Notes under the pieces: generated by a model
Told to the model about the DNA's origin: nothing
What the model saw: only the letters and a program-made list of their open reading frames with translations
Database searches by the model: none
Translations under genes and position numbers: made by a program
Source: Metellina segmentata
Lineage: Eukaryota > Arthropoda > Arachnida > Araneae > Tetragnathidae
NCBI GenBank assembly: GCA_947359465.1
Contig: OX375872.1
Coordinates: 12,718,137-12,782,136, forward strand
Length of the DNA stretch: 64,000 nucleotides
Direction of reading: 5' to 3'
In this document: positions 53,461 through 63,600 of the stretch, in pieces
How positions within the stretch are numbered: the stretch's first letter is position 1
Layout: every line of letters starts with the position of its first letter

Positions 53461-54445
53461 AACATCGAATTAGATTAAGCGCCAAACGTTACCAAAACGG
53501 CGGATAAACTACATTTTAAGGTAACCCCGATATGTATCGTGCAAGAGCATTTGGATAGCGGAAGTAAAATTTCACATTCTGTCTGGTTTGTTTACACTGA
53601 AAATCCCCCTCAAGAGTATACTTCCCATTTTTCCCTCAACCAAAGATTTTAGTTTACCATTTTCATTCTCGTCAGGCAATTATTTTTAAAATCATAAAGA
53701 GCTGTGTTCGAAGAGTTTCATAATTTAAAGATTCTAAAACGGCTAATATTGCACAAACAATAAAATAAAGATAATCGCAATTACATAACAAAACTCTCAG
53801 AGAGTTGATGTGCACATCACATTTAATAATTCAACTATAGTTATCAATCGCAATTATATAGTACTTGTTTTCTTAATTTTCGCTACACAACTTGAAATTT
53901 CAAAAGCCCCTCAAATGTAAAAGCATCTTAATCAATGAATAAAAAACCATGTTATCGAAAAGTATTTTCAATATTTAAGATGAATTTTTTAACCCTGTAA
54001 AATGCGATTATTTCGCAAATTATTTGACGATAGCATTTTTTTTCCTTTCATTTAAAACATTAATCTAAAAAACGTAGTTCTTAATCATGAACAGTTATTA
54101 CAAAAGTATATTTCACTAAGAAAATTCCTTATATTCATTAAAAAAAATTATGGATTTTTTTTCAACCATTCCTCAATTTTTATATTTTGATTAAGAAGCA
54201 TATTCTTGATGGGGTACATACCTGTCTTCAACTTGAGATCCTAAATGACAAACCTTCTGATAAAATTCTTCAACTTGGGATCTTTACTTCTACACAGGAC
54301 GAGTTGATTAAAAGAAAAATAAATTGTAGGGCGTAAAAAACCCTCTATGAGCTAGCTACTCAGAATGCTATGCACTAGGGACAGGTTTATTAAGAATCCG
54401 ATCTATCAATACGTAATCAGGTGATATACGAATGGATGCTGCATT
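53461..54445. other. No recognised gene
   Basis: Strongly AT-rich sequence with no open frame, repeat family or RNA gene that can be supported. Confidence 0.4.
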
Positions 54446-54450
54446 TTATA

Positions 54451-55291
54451 CAGGGTGGTCCCGAATTCATGGTACAAACTTTAATGGTAGGTACAGGACA
54501 TTGTAACAATGATTTATTGTATAGGAATGTATAGTCGCAAGTGACGCGGTGAGGCGTAAACAGGGGAAATAAAAGGAAAGAGAAATGGAGTGATCGGTTG
54601 GGCGTTTCAACAACGTTTCAGTATTAATGTGTGGGCTGGTATTGTGAACGACTTTTTGATTGGCCCATACTTACTACCCACGCGGCTCACTGGCGGAAGC
54701 TATCTTATTTTTCTGAAAGAAGTGTTACCACAACTGCAGCATGATGTTCCGATCGCCATTCGTAACCGCATGTGGTTTCAGCACGATGGGGCGCCAGCAC
54801 ACTTCAGCATTGATGTACGGAATTACCTGAATGCCACGTTTGGTACTCGATGGATTGGGCGTGGTGGACCAGTCCCTTGGCCACCCCGATCTCTCGATTT
54901 ATCGAGCCTCGATTACTTTTTATGGGGACATCTAAAGCATCTTGTTTATGAGACTCCAGTTGACTCAGATGAGGATCTCGTCGCTCGCTTATCTGTAGCT
55001 GCTGCAGGTGTGCGTGAAATACCAGGCATCTTTGAACGTGTACGCCAATCGCTCCACCGACGCTGTCAAGCATGTATCGATACTGGTGGACGCAATTTTG
55101 AACAATTACTGTAAACATGACACTTGTCAACAACGCTTTCAATAAAATCTTTGTTTTTCCTTTCGGCCGTTATTTCCCCTGTTTTCGCCTCACCGCGTCA
55201 CTTGCGACTATACATTCCTATACAATAAATCATTGTTACAATGTCCTGTACCTACCATTAAAGTTTGTACCATGAATTCGGGACCACCCTG
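54451..55291 (+). mobile_element. DD41D Tc1/mariner-type element, internally deleted, 122-bp TIRs
   Basis: TIRs span 54451-54572 and 55170-55291 (122 bp), start CAGGGTGGTCCCGAATTCAT and differ at one visible base. TA flanks both ends (54449-54450 and 55292-55293). The element is 841 bp. The transposase has lost everything before the middle of the catalytic domain. Such similar arms imply a relatively young insertion. Confidence 0.95.
54590..55114 (+). pseudogene. DD41D transposase, C-terminal two thirds
   Basis: An open frame of 174 codons begins with FQQRFSINVWAGIVNDFLIG. It contains FQHDGAPAHF with the second catalytic Asp (residue 66), PPRSLDLSSLDYFLWGHL with the third Asp (residue 108), and a C-terminus ending FEQLL. 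Forty-one residues separate the two Asp, the DD41D spacing. SLDL replaces the usual SPDL. The helix-turn-helix domains and the first Asp (SDEASF in the sister element) are deleted, so the protein cannot be catalytic. The ATG at 54590 is fortuitous. Confidence 0.9.
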
Positions 55292-55437
55292 TATAGTGCT
55301 ACAACCACAAGACTTGGAAACGTCTCCAAGGGCACGTTCCTTTCGCTACGGGTCGAAACAGAAATAAACTAGAATCCCTAGAGTTACAAATGGGAAATTC
55401 CAACATCTTTTCAAAAATCCATTGTTTTTCTGGGCCA

Positions 55438-55675
55438 CAGTAGCCCATCTGGAAGAGTAACGGATTGAAATCGAGATCCCGTCGCATACACGGGGGCTGG
55501 TGCAAGTTAAATCTGTTGTGGCCACTAATGTCCTAACGTTGGTGTGGGTCTACTGTGGCCCAAGTTGATCTCTTCATCTGACCCTGATTAAAAATTACGA
55601 GACGTTGTCTTTGGATCTTTGGGATTGATCCCAGACCGTCGATAATAACTCTAGTGTAGAACTACCTAGCTCAAC
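55438..55675 (+). mobile_element. SINE1, diverged, near full length
   Basis: Head CAGTAGCCCATCTGGAAGAG with TAACGGATTG, then GGGGCTGGTGCAAGTTAAAT and the body to AACTCTAGTGTAGAACTACC. The GCCCGTTGTGTTGCTCC segment is deleted or decayed. Confidence 0.7.
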
Positions 55676-55767
55676 TTGGTTACATTGTGACTTGGTTGCA
55701 AGACGTTAAATCAATCGAGATCACGCAGCCTTTCAGCGAGCAAATTTTTCAAGGCTGTTTCAATGAC

Positions 55768-55955
55768 AAAAAGGGGCTCATTGGGTGTGCCCACAGCACT
55801 AGCAACGTGCGAGTTGTATGCGGCGCAGTTCTGTATCAGTAAAACGTTCCTTGTGTGTGCATCCATTACTTGATATAGTATGTCTTGCGTCTGCCGCAGC
55901 ATGGCCAAATATGTCTTTGTGCCATAATACCACCACCAACCCCAAATAAGAAAAA
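55768..55955 (+). mobile_element. SINE2, plus orientation, near full length
   Basis: The head GGGGCTCATTGGGTGTGCCC...GCGAGTTGTATGCGGCGCAG matches the tRNA-like head of the 10553-10772 copy. The body continues CCTTGTGTGTGCATCCATTA, CTTGATATAGTATGTCTTGC and GCAGCATGGCCAAATATGTC and ends GCCATAATACCACCACCAAC. This supports SINE2 as a real family with a defined head and tail. Confidence 0.7.
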
Positions 55956-55984
55956 ACACCTAAATTTAAACGGTCTAATCGTTA

Positions 55985-56090
55985 ATCAAGATAACGCGGT
56001 GTCCTCATATCTTTCCCTTCAGGATTGATCCCTGACCGTGACCAATTGAACGTTTTTATGCTCCAGTGTGAAGTAACTTAACTCATCACA
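55985..56090 (+). mobile_element. SINE1 3' fragment
   Basis: GATAACGCGGTGTCCTCATA, TCAGGATTGATCCCTGACCG and ATGCTCCAGTGTGAAGTAAC. Truncated at the 5' side. Confidence 0.65.
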
Positions 56091-56151
56091 ACTACAATTA
56101 CCAATATTTAAACATAATTAGAACAAAAAAAACTGATATTTATAATTTCTA

Positions 56152-56281
56152 GGTAGGCCATGACAGATTTAACGTGCATCAGCTTTACTTACACTACGGT
56201 CTTAGATTGAATCGAGTCTCGAACTCGCAACCAACCGGTTGATAATCTGCTACTCTACGAATCGGGCTACCGCGGCCCCTA
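56152..56281 (-). mobile_element. SINE1 head fragment
   Basis: The complement of the SINE1 5' end: GCCATGACAGATTTAACGTG, GAGTCTCGAACTCGCAACCA and ATCGGGCTACCGCGGCCCC. The 3' half is missing. Confidence 0.75.
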
Positions 56282-56356
56282 AAAACGCCAAGAAACGCAT
56301 ATAGTTGCGCAAGCACTACCGTCACCTCTATTTAACTTGACAGAAAATGCCTCTAA

Positions 56357-57122
56357 AGCTACGGTTTCCTAAGAAAGCGGAGCCTTTATCTAGTAGCCGT
56401 AATGTAGCTGTGGAGGACGTCACTAAAACGTTGTTTACACAAACAGATGGCGGTGGTTTCCTAGAGAGCGTTGTTTGTGAGCGTAACGAAAATTAGCGGA
56501 GATGTCATTTGCATGACGATCGTCATAGCAGTCTCAAATAGTAGGGGAACGTTTTTTTCTCTTGTTGCGGCAGCATTTCATTTCCTGCGCTAAACGATTC
56601 TAGCGGAGAGAAGCAAAACAAACATTTTTGACTGACATTGTTTAGTTCGTTTTTGTAAAATCGGGATCATTAAAGATAAATTGAAAATTTCAACGGATTT
56701 GAAATCTGCGGGAAATTATACACCAGACCGATACCTTAAATGTGATTTTATTTAAGTAAATAATTAATTATCAAATAAATAATTAAATAATCAAATGGTA
56801 AATAATTGAATAATAAATCTGATTTTGGTATCGATCTGGCGGAGAATTTTACGCTCATTTTGAAATCCGTTGAAATTTTCTTTCTATATTCAACGATCCC
56901 GAAGTTAGGAACTTGGACTAGAGAACAAAAAAGCCACTTTGTTTTGTTTCTCGAATAAAATAAACCACGACAACTGTCTGAATTGCCCATTCTCCATCGT
57001 ATTCTGTCCGTCTAAGTCGACACCTCTGTTCTCTGTTAAAACGGCCGCCTAGTTATGCCCGCGGCATCATGACGTATCACGCTGCTAGATAATGACTCCG
57101 CTTTCTTATGAAACCGTAGCTG
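56357..57122. mobile_element. Foldback element, 766 bp, with long inverted arms
   Basis: The outer arms start AGCTACGGTTTCCTAAGAAA and continue GCGGAGCCTTTATCTAGTAGC on the left. The right arm is complementary, ending TATGAAACCGTAGCT, with about four mismatches over 40 bp. The inner arms 56662-56737 and 56825-56901 pair again (CGGGATCATTAAAGATAAAT...ATACACCAGACCGATACC against its complement). They share the family X module found at 18195-19200 and 52570-53260. An AT-rich loop lies between. There is no ORF. Confidence 0.75.
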
Positions 57123-57394
57123 CAAAGCGAGCATTTAATCGTGTTCACACTTAAAGCTTCAATAAGGCAGAAATATTTTTATTATAACTGGTGTAACACA
57201 GCTGTACGGTTGATTCAATCGGTAACTCTTCAGGAGTGAAAGCTAGTATTTTTTAAATCCTAAATAGGAATTGAATTCTGATTAGAGCAACTTTTGTTGC
57301 AGTAAAAATGGGGAAAGTTGCATTTATTTTTGATACACTAAAATCTAAAATAAATTATTCGTAAAAAATGAAAAAATTCAAAATTTATTGACAA

Positions 57395-57800
57395 TTTTAG
57401 TCGTGTACTACAGTATTATGATACATCATTAAATACAGAAGAACGTTGATATCATTGAATGGCCAATCCTTGGCCAGTAATTTCTTTAACATTGAAAATC
57501 TGCGCTCAACAGAGACTGATATTGCCTGACATTGTTGCAGTTACAAATACTGACTTGGGAGAAAATCATCTCCAGGAAAGTGTAGCAATAACCCGACAGG
57601 TCATTATTCTTTTCCAATCGTTTTTTTTAAGATACACTTTAAGGTTGCAATGATCTTCTTTAAAATCCATCGATCTGATATCTTCATACGCTGTCTCGAT
57701 GTTGTACGCTTTCAATTCCATTTTTTCTACGAGACGAATCAAACATTCGTAGCTACTTTTGATTTTCAACAAACTTTTGGGCGGCTCTGGGTCACACACT
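57395..57800 (-). pseudogene. hAT transposase C-terminal remnant
   Basis: The minus strand encodes SLLKIKSSYECLIRLVEKME, KAYNIETAYEDIRSMDF and a KKNDWKRIM segment. In a shifted frame at about 57530-57467 it then gives QAISVSVERRFSMLKKLLAK, the VSVERxFSxLK phrase of the hAT dimerisation domain. The two parts are out of frame and the interval carries stops, so it is a decayed copy. It belongs to a different hAT type from the one at 41631. Confidence 0.55.
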
Positions 57801-58006
57801 GCTTTTTTTTACGCGACGCACTAAAATACCGTCGCCACTGAAACCGCTTGCAATGTCCTTTACAGTGGGAAGGTGGCTGATGGTAGTGGTGAACAATGCT
57901 GTCCGAAGTCACGTAGCCCAGCGTGTGAGTATTGGCTCAGGCAGTTGGACCATGGTCTGAAAAGCGGCTTTTCGTTCAAAAGTTACCCTAATTACGATTC
58001 TGTATA

Positions 58007-59297
58007 CAGGGTGTTTCAGTGAACCGTTTCAGAACTTCTAAGAGGGGTAGGGTACATCCTGACAACTCGAAATCATACAGCAATGTGGGGTCGGAAATGC
58101 TTTCCTGATGCGGTAGATGGCGTTGTGTGAAAATCCCGAGCTTTCGTGTAGGGAATCTTCATTTCGCACAAGAACGCCAAGTTAGTAGGATGGATGATTA
58201 CACGATCGCAGAGGGACAGGGTAAGAACAGCACGGACTGCAGAAGTCGAACAGAATGTGCTGCAGCATGTACAGGGGAATCCAAGAACGAGTACACGAAG
58301 TGTAGCAAACGCAGTCGGGGTTTCCCATTACAGCGTCTGGAGGATTCTCCGAGAAGAAGACATGCATCCGTTTCACGTGCAGCGTGTCCAGACACAGCAA
58401 CCGGATGATTATGCACCTCGTATTGCTTTCGCACAGTGGTACCTTGGAAAATGTGCTACAAATCCCCTTTTTCCTGCTGAAGTGTTGTTTTCCGATGAGG
58501 CATCCTTCACAAGGGAAGGAATTTTCAACACGCATAACGACCATATCTGGGCGGTCGAAAACCCGCATGCAATACGACGTCGTGCAGCACATATTCGATT
58601 TTCGGTCAATGTATGGGCCGGTATTATGGGAGATTACCTCATCGGACCTTACCTGTTGCCGTCTCGTCTAACCGGACCTAACTACTTGCTCTTTCTGCAG
58701 CAAGTATTGCCACAACTTTTGAGAGATGAACAGATTTCTGCATCGACGCAACAGACAATGTGGTTCCAACACGATGGAGCCCCTGCCCATTATAGCGGAG
58801 ATGTTCTTAACTACCTGGATGTCACATTTGGTCAGCAGTGGATCGGACGTGGTGGTCCCGTGCGTTGGCCTGCTCGGTCACCCGACCTATCATGTCTTGA
58901 TTTTTATTTCTGGGGTCATCTGAAATCGCTAGTTTATGACACCCCTGTTGACAATGTTGAGGAGCTGGTTGCAAGAATTGCAGTAGCTGCCGGAGAAATT
59001 CGAGATATGCCTGGAGTATTCCAGAGTGTTCGGATGTCCATGCGTCGGAGATATGAGGTGTGCATAGTAGACCGTGGAAAAAACTTCGAACACTTACTTT
59101 AATCCATGTACCTTTTGCTTCTTTTCATGTATTATTAAAACGATTTCTCACTTACGGTCTCTTTTCTTTACGGTGCTTCTGTGTACAACACCGCTTCAGG
59201 AAAGCATTTCCGACCCCACATTACTATATGATTTCGAGCTGTCAGGATGTACCCTACCCCTCTTAGAAGTTCTGAAACGGTTCACTGAAACACCCTG
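58007..59297 (+). mobile_element. DD41D Tc1/mariner-type element with 108-bp TIRs
   Basis: TIRs 58007-58114 and 59190-59297 begin CAGGGTGTTTCAGTGAACCG and differ at about four positions. TATA flanks both ends, consistent with TA target duplication. The element is 1,291 bp, and its single long open frame covers nearly all of the space between the TIRs. Its transposase is a close relative of the one at 54590-55114, but the TIR sequences of the two elements differ beyond CAGGGTG. Confidence 0.95.
58194..59102 (+). CDS. DD41D transposase lacking the first helix-turn-helix
   Basis: An open frame of 302 codons to a stop just before the right TIR. Residues ~15-65 form the second helix-turn-helix (TSTRSVANAVGVSHYSVWRI). 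Catalytic Asp residues are D101 in LFSDEASF, D194 in FQHDGAPAHY and D236 in SPDLSCLDFYFWG, with 41 residues between the last two. An overlapping ATG at 58190 starts MDDYTIAE in another frame and looks like the ancestral N-terminus. About 75-80 codons of the first helix-turn-helix (DUF4817-type) seem deleted with a frameshift at that junction. The product would cut DNA only if the remaining domain binds the TIR, so probably inactive. Confidence 0.85.
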   Translation: MITRSQRDRVRTARTAEVEQNVLQHVQGNPRTSTRSVANAVGVSHYSVWRILREEDMHPFHVQRVQTQQPDDYAPRIAFAQWYLGKCATNPLFPAEVLFSDEASFTREGIFNTHNDHIWAVENPHAIRRRAAHIRFSVNVWAGIMGDYLIGPYLLPSRLTGPNYLLFLQQVLPQLLRDEQISASTQQTMWFQHDGAPAHYSGDVLNYLDVTFGQQWIGRGGPVRWPARSPDLSCLDFYFWGHLKSLVYDTPVDNVEELVARIAVAAGEIRDMPGVFQSVRMSMRRRYEVCIVDRGKNFEHLL

Positions 59298-59403
59298 TAT
59301 ATTCAGAATACCTACAATAACACGGAATTTACAAATGCATTGTTTTAATTGAGATTTTTTTACATCACTATTGAGCTCCTCCCCCTGCTCGCCTACTCTC
59401 GCC

Positions 59404-59605
59404 AACGAGATATTTGGTCGAAATATCTCGTCCATCGATAACTGACCAATTTTACTGATGACGAGATATTTCGTCATCAAGATATTGCAGATTGTTCGGC
59501 GCTAACAAGGTCAAGATCAATTCTGTTTTTCCAAATGACGAGATACCTCGTCCATTAAGATGTCTGGTCAGTTTTGCAGTTAACGAGATACCTCGTTAAC
59601 GCATT
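59404..59605. mobile_element. M1 MITE copy, ends decayed
   Basis: ACGAGATATTTGGTCG, AAATATCTCGTCCATCGATA, TGATGACGAGATATTTCGTC, ATGACGAGATACCTCGTCCA and TTAACGAGATACCTCGTTAA follow one another at roughly 45-bp steps with TCAAGATATTGCAG spacers. The terminal CCCTCCAAGTGG sequence is not preserved. Confidence 0.65.
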
Positions 59606-59819
59606 GCTGGTTTTATTAACTGTAGTAATAGTGCGAAGTAGTTTCTTAATTAGACCCTTATGAAGATTTAAAAAAATTTCAAGAGATATACGTAAATAAC
59701 GCTGGGCACCTCACCTGGAAAAAAAATCTCAAAAATCCATAAAATAAAATAAAAAGTTTAAATTTTTTTTTTCAATCGATATTTTATAAGTTATGGTCGG
59801 TGATGATGTGGAACAATTG

Positions 59820-59898
59820 AAGGTAGGTAGGTATTTCAATTAATGTCGTACTGGGGCAACACAACGGGATATTGACGATGATCCGGGATCAATTCCAA
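59820..59898 (-). mobile_element. SINE1 3' tail fragment
   Basis: GAAGGTAGGTAGGTATTTCA, GTCGTACTGGGGCAACACAA and GATCCGGGATCAATTCC are the complement of the SINE1 3' end with its (TACC)n tail. Confidence 0.75.
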
Positions 59899-60011
59899 CG
59901 GAACAATTGGAGGATGCACCCGTATGCTGTACAGAAAGTTTCAGCGATACGCATAAATATCTAGCCAGGCTCCTCTATCACTATCATAAATGACAAAGAA
60001 AAGTTTTAGAT

Positions 60012-60507
60012 CAGGGGACGTCAAACTTCTTTGACTGTCGACCATTTCAAGAGTTGCTTGATCGCGGAGTCTTATACGTAATAGTAATAGGTAATAGTTA
60101 CGTAATAGTATTTGATAATAGTAACGTAATAGCAACGTAATATTAGTCTTATCGTCTTATACGTATTAGGTAATAATTACGTAAAACTAAAATAGGGGTC
60201 TTATCGACCCACTTTTACTATTACGTAATTATAATAGGAAGCAAAAGAAACCGGTACGTGAGTTTTTCAATAGTTTATTTTATAGTTACAGTGTTTATAG
60301 TCTGTATAATATCGTATTTTTTACTATATTTGTATGGCCTTGCTCCATCCCCAAGGTCCTATTCATGACATTGTTTCCACATTCAGGATGGAGGCAATTA
60401 ACCGAATTAAATAGGGCCCGTAGAGTGATGTCTTACATTTTTATATCGACCCCTAAAGATGTTATATCGACCCCTGGGGTAGATAGTGACAACTTTGGCG
60501 ACCACTA
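60012..60507. mobile_element. Probable hAT-type MITE, decayed
   Basis: The left end CAGGGGACGTCAAACTT and the complement of the right end, TAGTGGTCGCCAAAGTT, form an imperfect TIR. Flanks TTTTAGAT and GCTTAGAT share six of eight bases, as expected for a mutated 8-bp hAT duplication. The interior holds a TACGTAATAGTAATAGGTAA-type simple repeat at 60070-60140 and short TCGACCCC repeats near the right end. Confidence 0.5.
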
Positions 60508-60555
60508 GCTTAGATTTAAGTGTTTAACATCGCTGGACACGTTGCGTAATGTTAA

Positions 60556-60731
60556 CCCTCCAAGTGGTTTCGAAGCGATATCTCGTCAATTAAGATATGA
60601 TCTACTTTGCTTTGGACGAGATGTCTCGTCAACGGGATATTGGTGATTTTTTTTATTTGCGATCACGACAGATCAGAATCTGGTCAGTTTTTTTCCAAGG
60701 CTATGACCTCGTAGACAACGACCAGGAAGGA
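60556..60731. mobile_element. TTAA-flanked palindrome MITE (family M1)
   Basis: TTAA at 60552-60555 and 60732-60735. The left end CCCTCCAAGTGGTTTCGAAG is the best preserved M1 terminus, and the right end is GACCAGGAAGGA. The interior carries GCGATATCTCGTC and GGACGAGATGTCTCGTC units. It is 176 bp, non-coding. Confidence 0.75.
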
Positions 60732-60798
60732 TTAAACACAATAATCTTAAACTAATGCTTTATACTAAAAGGCGACAGTTGACTGGCAATTTAAGTTT

Positions 60799-60817
60799 CA
60801 CACACACACACACACAT
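60799..60817 (+). repeat. CA microsatellite
   Basis: An uninterrupted CA dinucleotide run of about nine repeats. Confidence 0.9.
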
Positions 60818-60980
60818 GTTTATGAAAATAAAACCCAATATACACAAATTGGTAGCACATCAAGCTAATTCATTTTAGTAAACAACTTTACCCAATTTGA
60901 GTTCTTAGTTTTATTTCTAGACCAGCTTTTAGAAATTTTTAAAATGCACACAGCTACATAATTATTTTGGTGAAATTCAA

Positions 60981-61283
60981 AGGTTGGGTATTTTAATTAA
61001 CGTTGCACTGGAGCAACACAACGGGCCACTGCCTGGGACCAGACCCGGAGGGAAAGATCCTAGGACAGCGAGACGTAATTTTGAGCCATGGTCAGATAAC
61101 GAGGTCACACCTGAGCTAGCACCCCACTCTCTAAACTTTCAAAACACTCAAACGTGAGGACATTCGAGGCCACGATAGATATAGCGTGCGCCAGATTTCC
61201 TTATACACGATGGTGGTAGCATTCGAGCTCGCAACCCTCCGGTTGCTAATCCTTTAATCTTCCAAACGGGCTACCGTGGCCCG
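60981..61283 (-). mobile_element. SINE1, near full length
   Basis: Tail complement AGGTTGGGTATTTTAATTAA, then GTTGCACTGGAGCAACACAA, GAGCCATGGTCAGATAACGA and GAGCTCGCAACCCTCCGGTT. The head ends ACGGGCTACCGTGGCCC. One of the best preserved copies. Confidence 0.85.
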
Positions 61284-61451
61284 GTGAAATTCAAAAACTG
61301 CAGTTAGTCCGAACTTGCAATTTATTATCAGTTGAGATGGCGTTTTGCGCTCAGGGGTGTTTTGAGTCAGAAAAGTCTGTTTACAACAATGTTGTCTTGT
61401 GAACATAACAAACGGTTTAGTGCAGCTCTCATGCGAGAAAGCGAGCAGCAG

Positions 61452-61757
61452 CAGCCCAATCGGAAGAACAAAGGATTAGCAACTGGAAGGTTGTGAGTTC
61501 GAAACTAGGTCCAGCAAAAGACCGTCGTAAACACTTGGGCTGGTGTACGTTAAAACTATCGTGGCCTTACAGTCCTCACCTTTGCGTGGTGTGGAAGTTT
61601 GCAAAGTAGGTTATGAAGTCGGGTGTGACCTCGTCATATGACCGTGATTCAGAATTACGAGGCGTCGTCCTCGGATCTTTCTCTTCGAGACTGATCCCGG
61701 ACCGGTCGTGAACAGCCCGTTGGGTTGCTCCAGTGCGCGACGTTAACTACCTATCTA
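61452..61757 (+). mobile_element. SINE1, near full length
   Basis: Head CAGCCCAATCGGAAGAACAA with GGATTAGCAACTGGAAGG and B box TGTGAGTTCGAAACTAGGTC. The body runs to CCCGTTGGGTTGCTCCAGTG and GCGACGTTAACTACCTATC. It lies head-to-head with the preceding copy, about 170 bp apart. Confidence 0.85.
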
Positions 61758-61780
61758 TAAAACACTGTAAGAGACAAGAT

Positions 61781-61975
61781 GGGTAGTTCGTTGAATTAAC
61801 GTCATACAGGAGAAACACAGCGGGCTATTGTCGACGGTCCAGGATCAGTCCGAGAAAGATCCGAGAACGGGGTCACATCTGAGCTGGCACCCCACTCTCA
61901 CTTTGCCATCGTGAGGACATTTGCGGCTCTGGGTCCAGCTTAAGACCGTTGTGTACATAAGGCTGGTGCACGTGG
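61781..61975 (-). mobile_element. SINE1 3' half joined to an inverted 5' fragment
   Basis: The complement of the 3' half runs from GGGTAGTTCGTTGAATTAAC to TTTGCCATCGTGAGGACATT. It then switches to GACCGTTGTGTACATAAGGC and TGGTGCACGT, plus-strand SINE1 5'-region sequence. The two parts lie in opposite orientation, so the locus is a rearranged chimera. Confidence 0.7.
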
Positions 61976-63600
61976 GCCGGTAACAACTCTCTTAAGGCTT
62001 AACGGAGACACAGGGTGCTCTTTTACTTCCCTTTGGGGTTTACTATCTTCAGTAAACTCGGTGGGTCACGCTGCAGAGCTCACCCCAATACTCCGTCATC
62101 CCACCTTTCACGGCATATTTTACTGTGTTTCCGAACCCTCTCCGACTCACCAAATGGTTTAGAGCCTTTTGCATAGTGTTTAACCAAATAAGGACCTTGC
62201 GCCATGAAACGCCAAAACAACCGTCGTCAAGACTTGCGACGTTACTCCACGGCTGACATAAACGCTCATCCCCAATACAAGCGAAGTCTATTCTTCTGTT
62301 TGGGATGCCCTTATTTCCAAAAACATTTCCCGCCGTCGGACCATTGATCCGACATCGCGAAAGCTTCTCGCAAACAGTTTTACATCGCCCATCGAGAGGA
62401 CACAATTTAATGAAGTGTTTTATGATGGATGATTGCGGAGACGCGATCCAGAGACACTCTGCAGTTCTGTCAGCCCGTATTGATGTTAGGTAAGAGCGAG
62501 AGAATTAAATATTCGAAGAGACGGCAGATGGTAAATCCGCTCGAGTATTAGGGATTTTGACCGGGACAAACAAAAATGAGATCTTCCGCTCCCAAACAAA
62601 GAGCCAAACATCTTTTCCCGAAATCCTTGGCGCCGGCGTTTCCGAATGAGCTTATTGAACGCTCACCCATTTCGTCCAAAAGCCGACGGGAAATTCCCGG
62701 CACAGGAATCCCCTCCTGCAAGTTTAAAGCGAAATAATAACTGTCAAATGCACGTTTTCAAGAATGATATTTGACAACAAAAAACCGAAACGAAAGGTAA
62801 AGAATTACTGGGGGAGAAAAACTGGAAGTCCAATGCGATTTTGCAAGAGATTCGAACTTGGCACAGGTAGGAGCTTAGGACGAGGAGGTATCAAAACCGA
62901 TTCTATCACTCATTTGCTGTTGACTTCGAACAAGAAAGATTCTGGGGGAGGTTTCTGAAGGCTGCGATCCCCTTCCTTCTTCGAAAAGTGCGGCCAAATA
63001 AAATTATCTGACGTCTCGACAAAGAAATTTGAGAATCCACAGAAATTTGAAGTCGGAACTTAAAAAATGAAAGAATCCTTGTCGGAGAAAAATTGAGTGA
63101 AAGGAAGGCGAAGCTTTCCCGTGCTGCTACGCCGCCAGGACGACACGAAAAGTTAAATCCATTGTTACGCTAATAAATAAATGGCTTTAATCTAGTTTCC
63201 AGCACCATTGCAGAACCAGAGCTCAATTTTCATTCCGGTCTATTTTATTCATTGGGGGTAAAATCTTTAACGGGAATAATGGAGTCAGGGAGAGGGCCCT
63301 CGTTTTATTCCGACTTTCTATTAAATGTGCGTTTTGTTCTTCCCGCCTTTAAGTTCGATCACATTTGAAACAAAAGTTAACTAAGCTTTCAACAGGAATT
63401 ACTAATGCTTGCAACAAAACACGAAATTACTCAAGAAACACCGGCCTCGCTTTCATTCCCCGAAAAGACAAAAGTCTTTCGTTAATTCCTGAAATAACTA
63501 GCATAGATTTCCGGAACACGGGAAAAATTATAATCCGCAGACGGGAACATTTGTAATTTATCAAAAGACGGGGATTATTCATTGTCAAAAGCATAGATTA
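61976..63600. other. Single-copy island, no recognised gene
   Basis: Moderately GC-rich and largely repeat-free, with one possible SINE2 tail scrap near 62175-62225 (ACCTTGCGCCATGAAACGCC). A 118-codon minus-strand frame (62049-62405) is open but has no recognised domain and overlaps that scrap. No convincing splice-site pair was found. Similar in character to the island at the left end of the window. Confidence 0.3.

Noticed and set aside
62049..62405. 118-codon minus-strand frame as a gene
   Set aside because: It overlaps a likely SINE2 scrap, has no recognised domain, and no splice-site pair was found.
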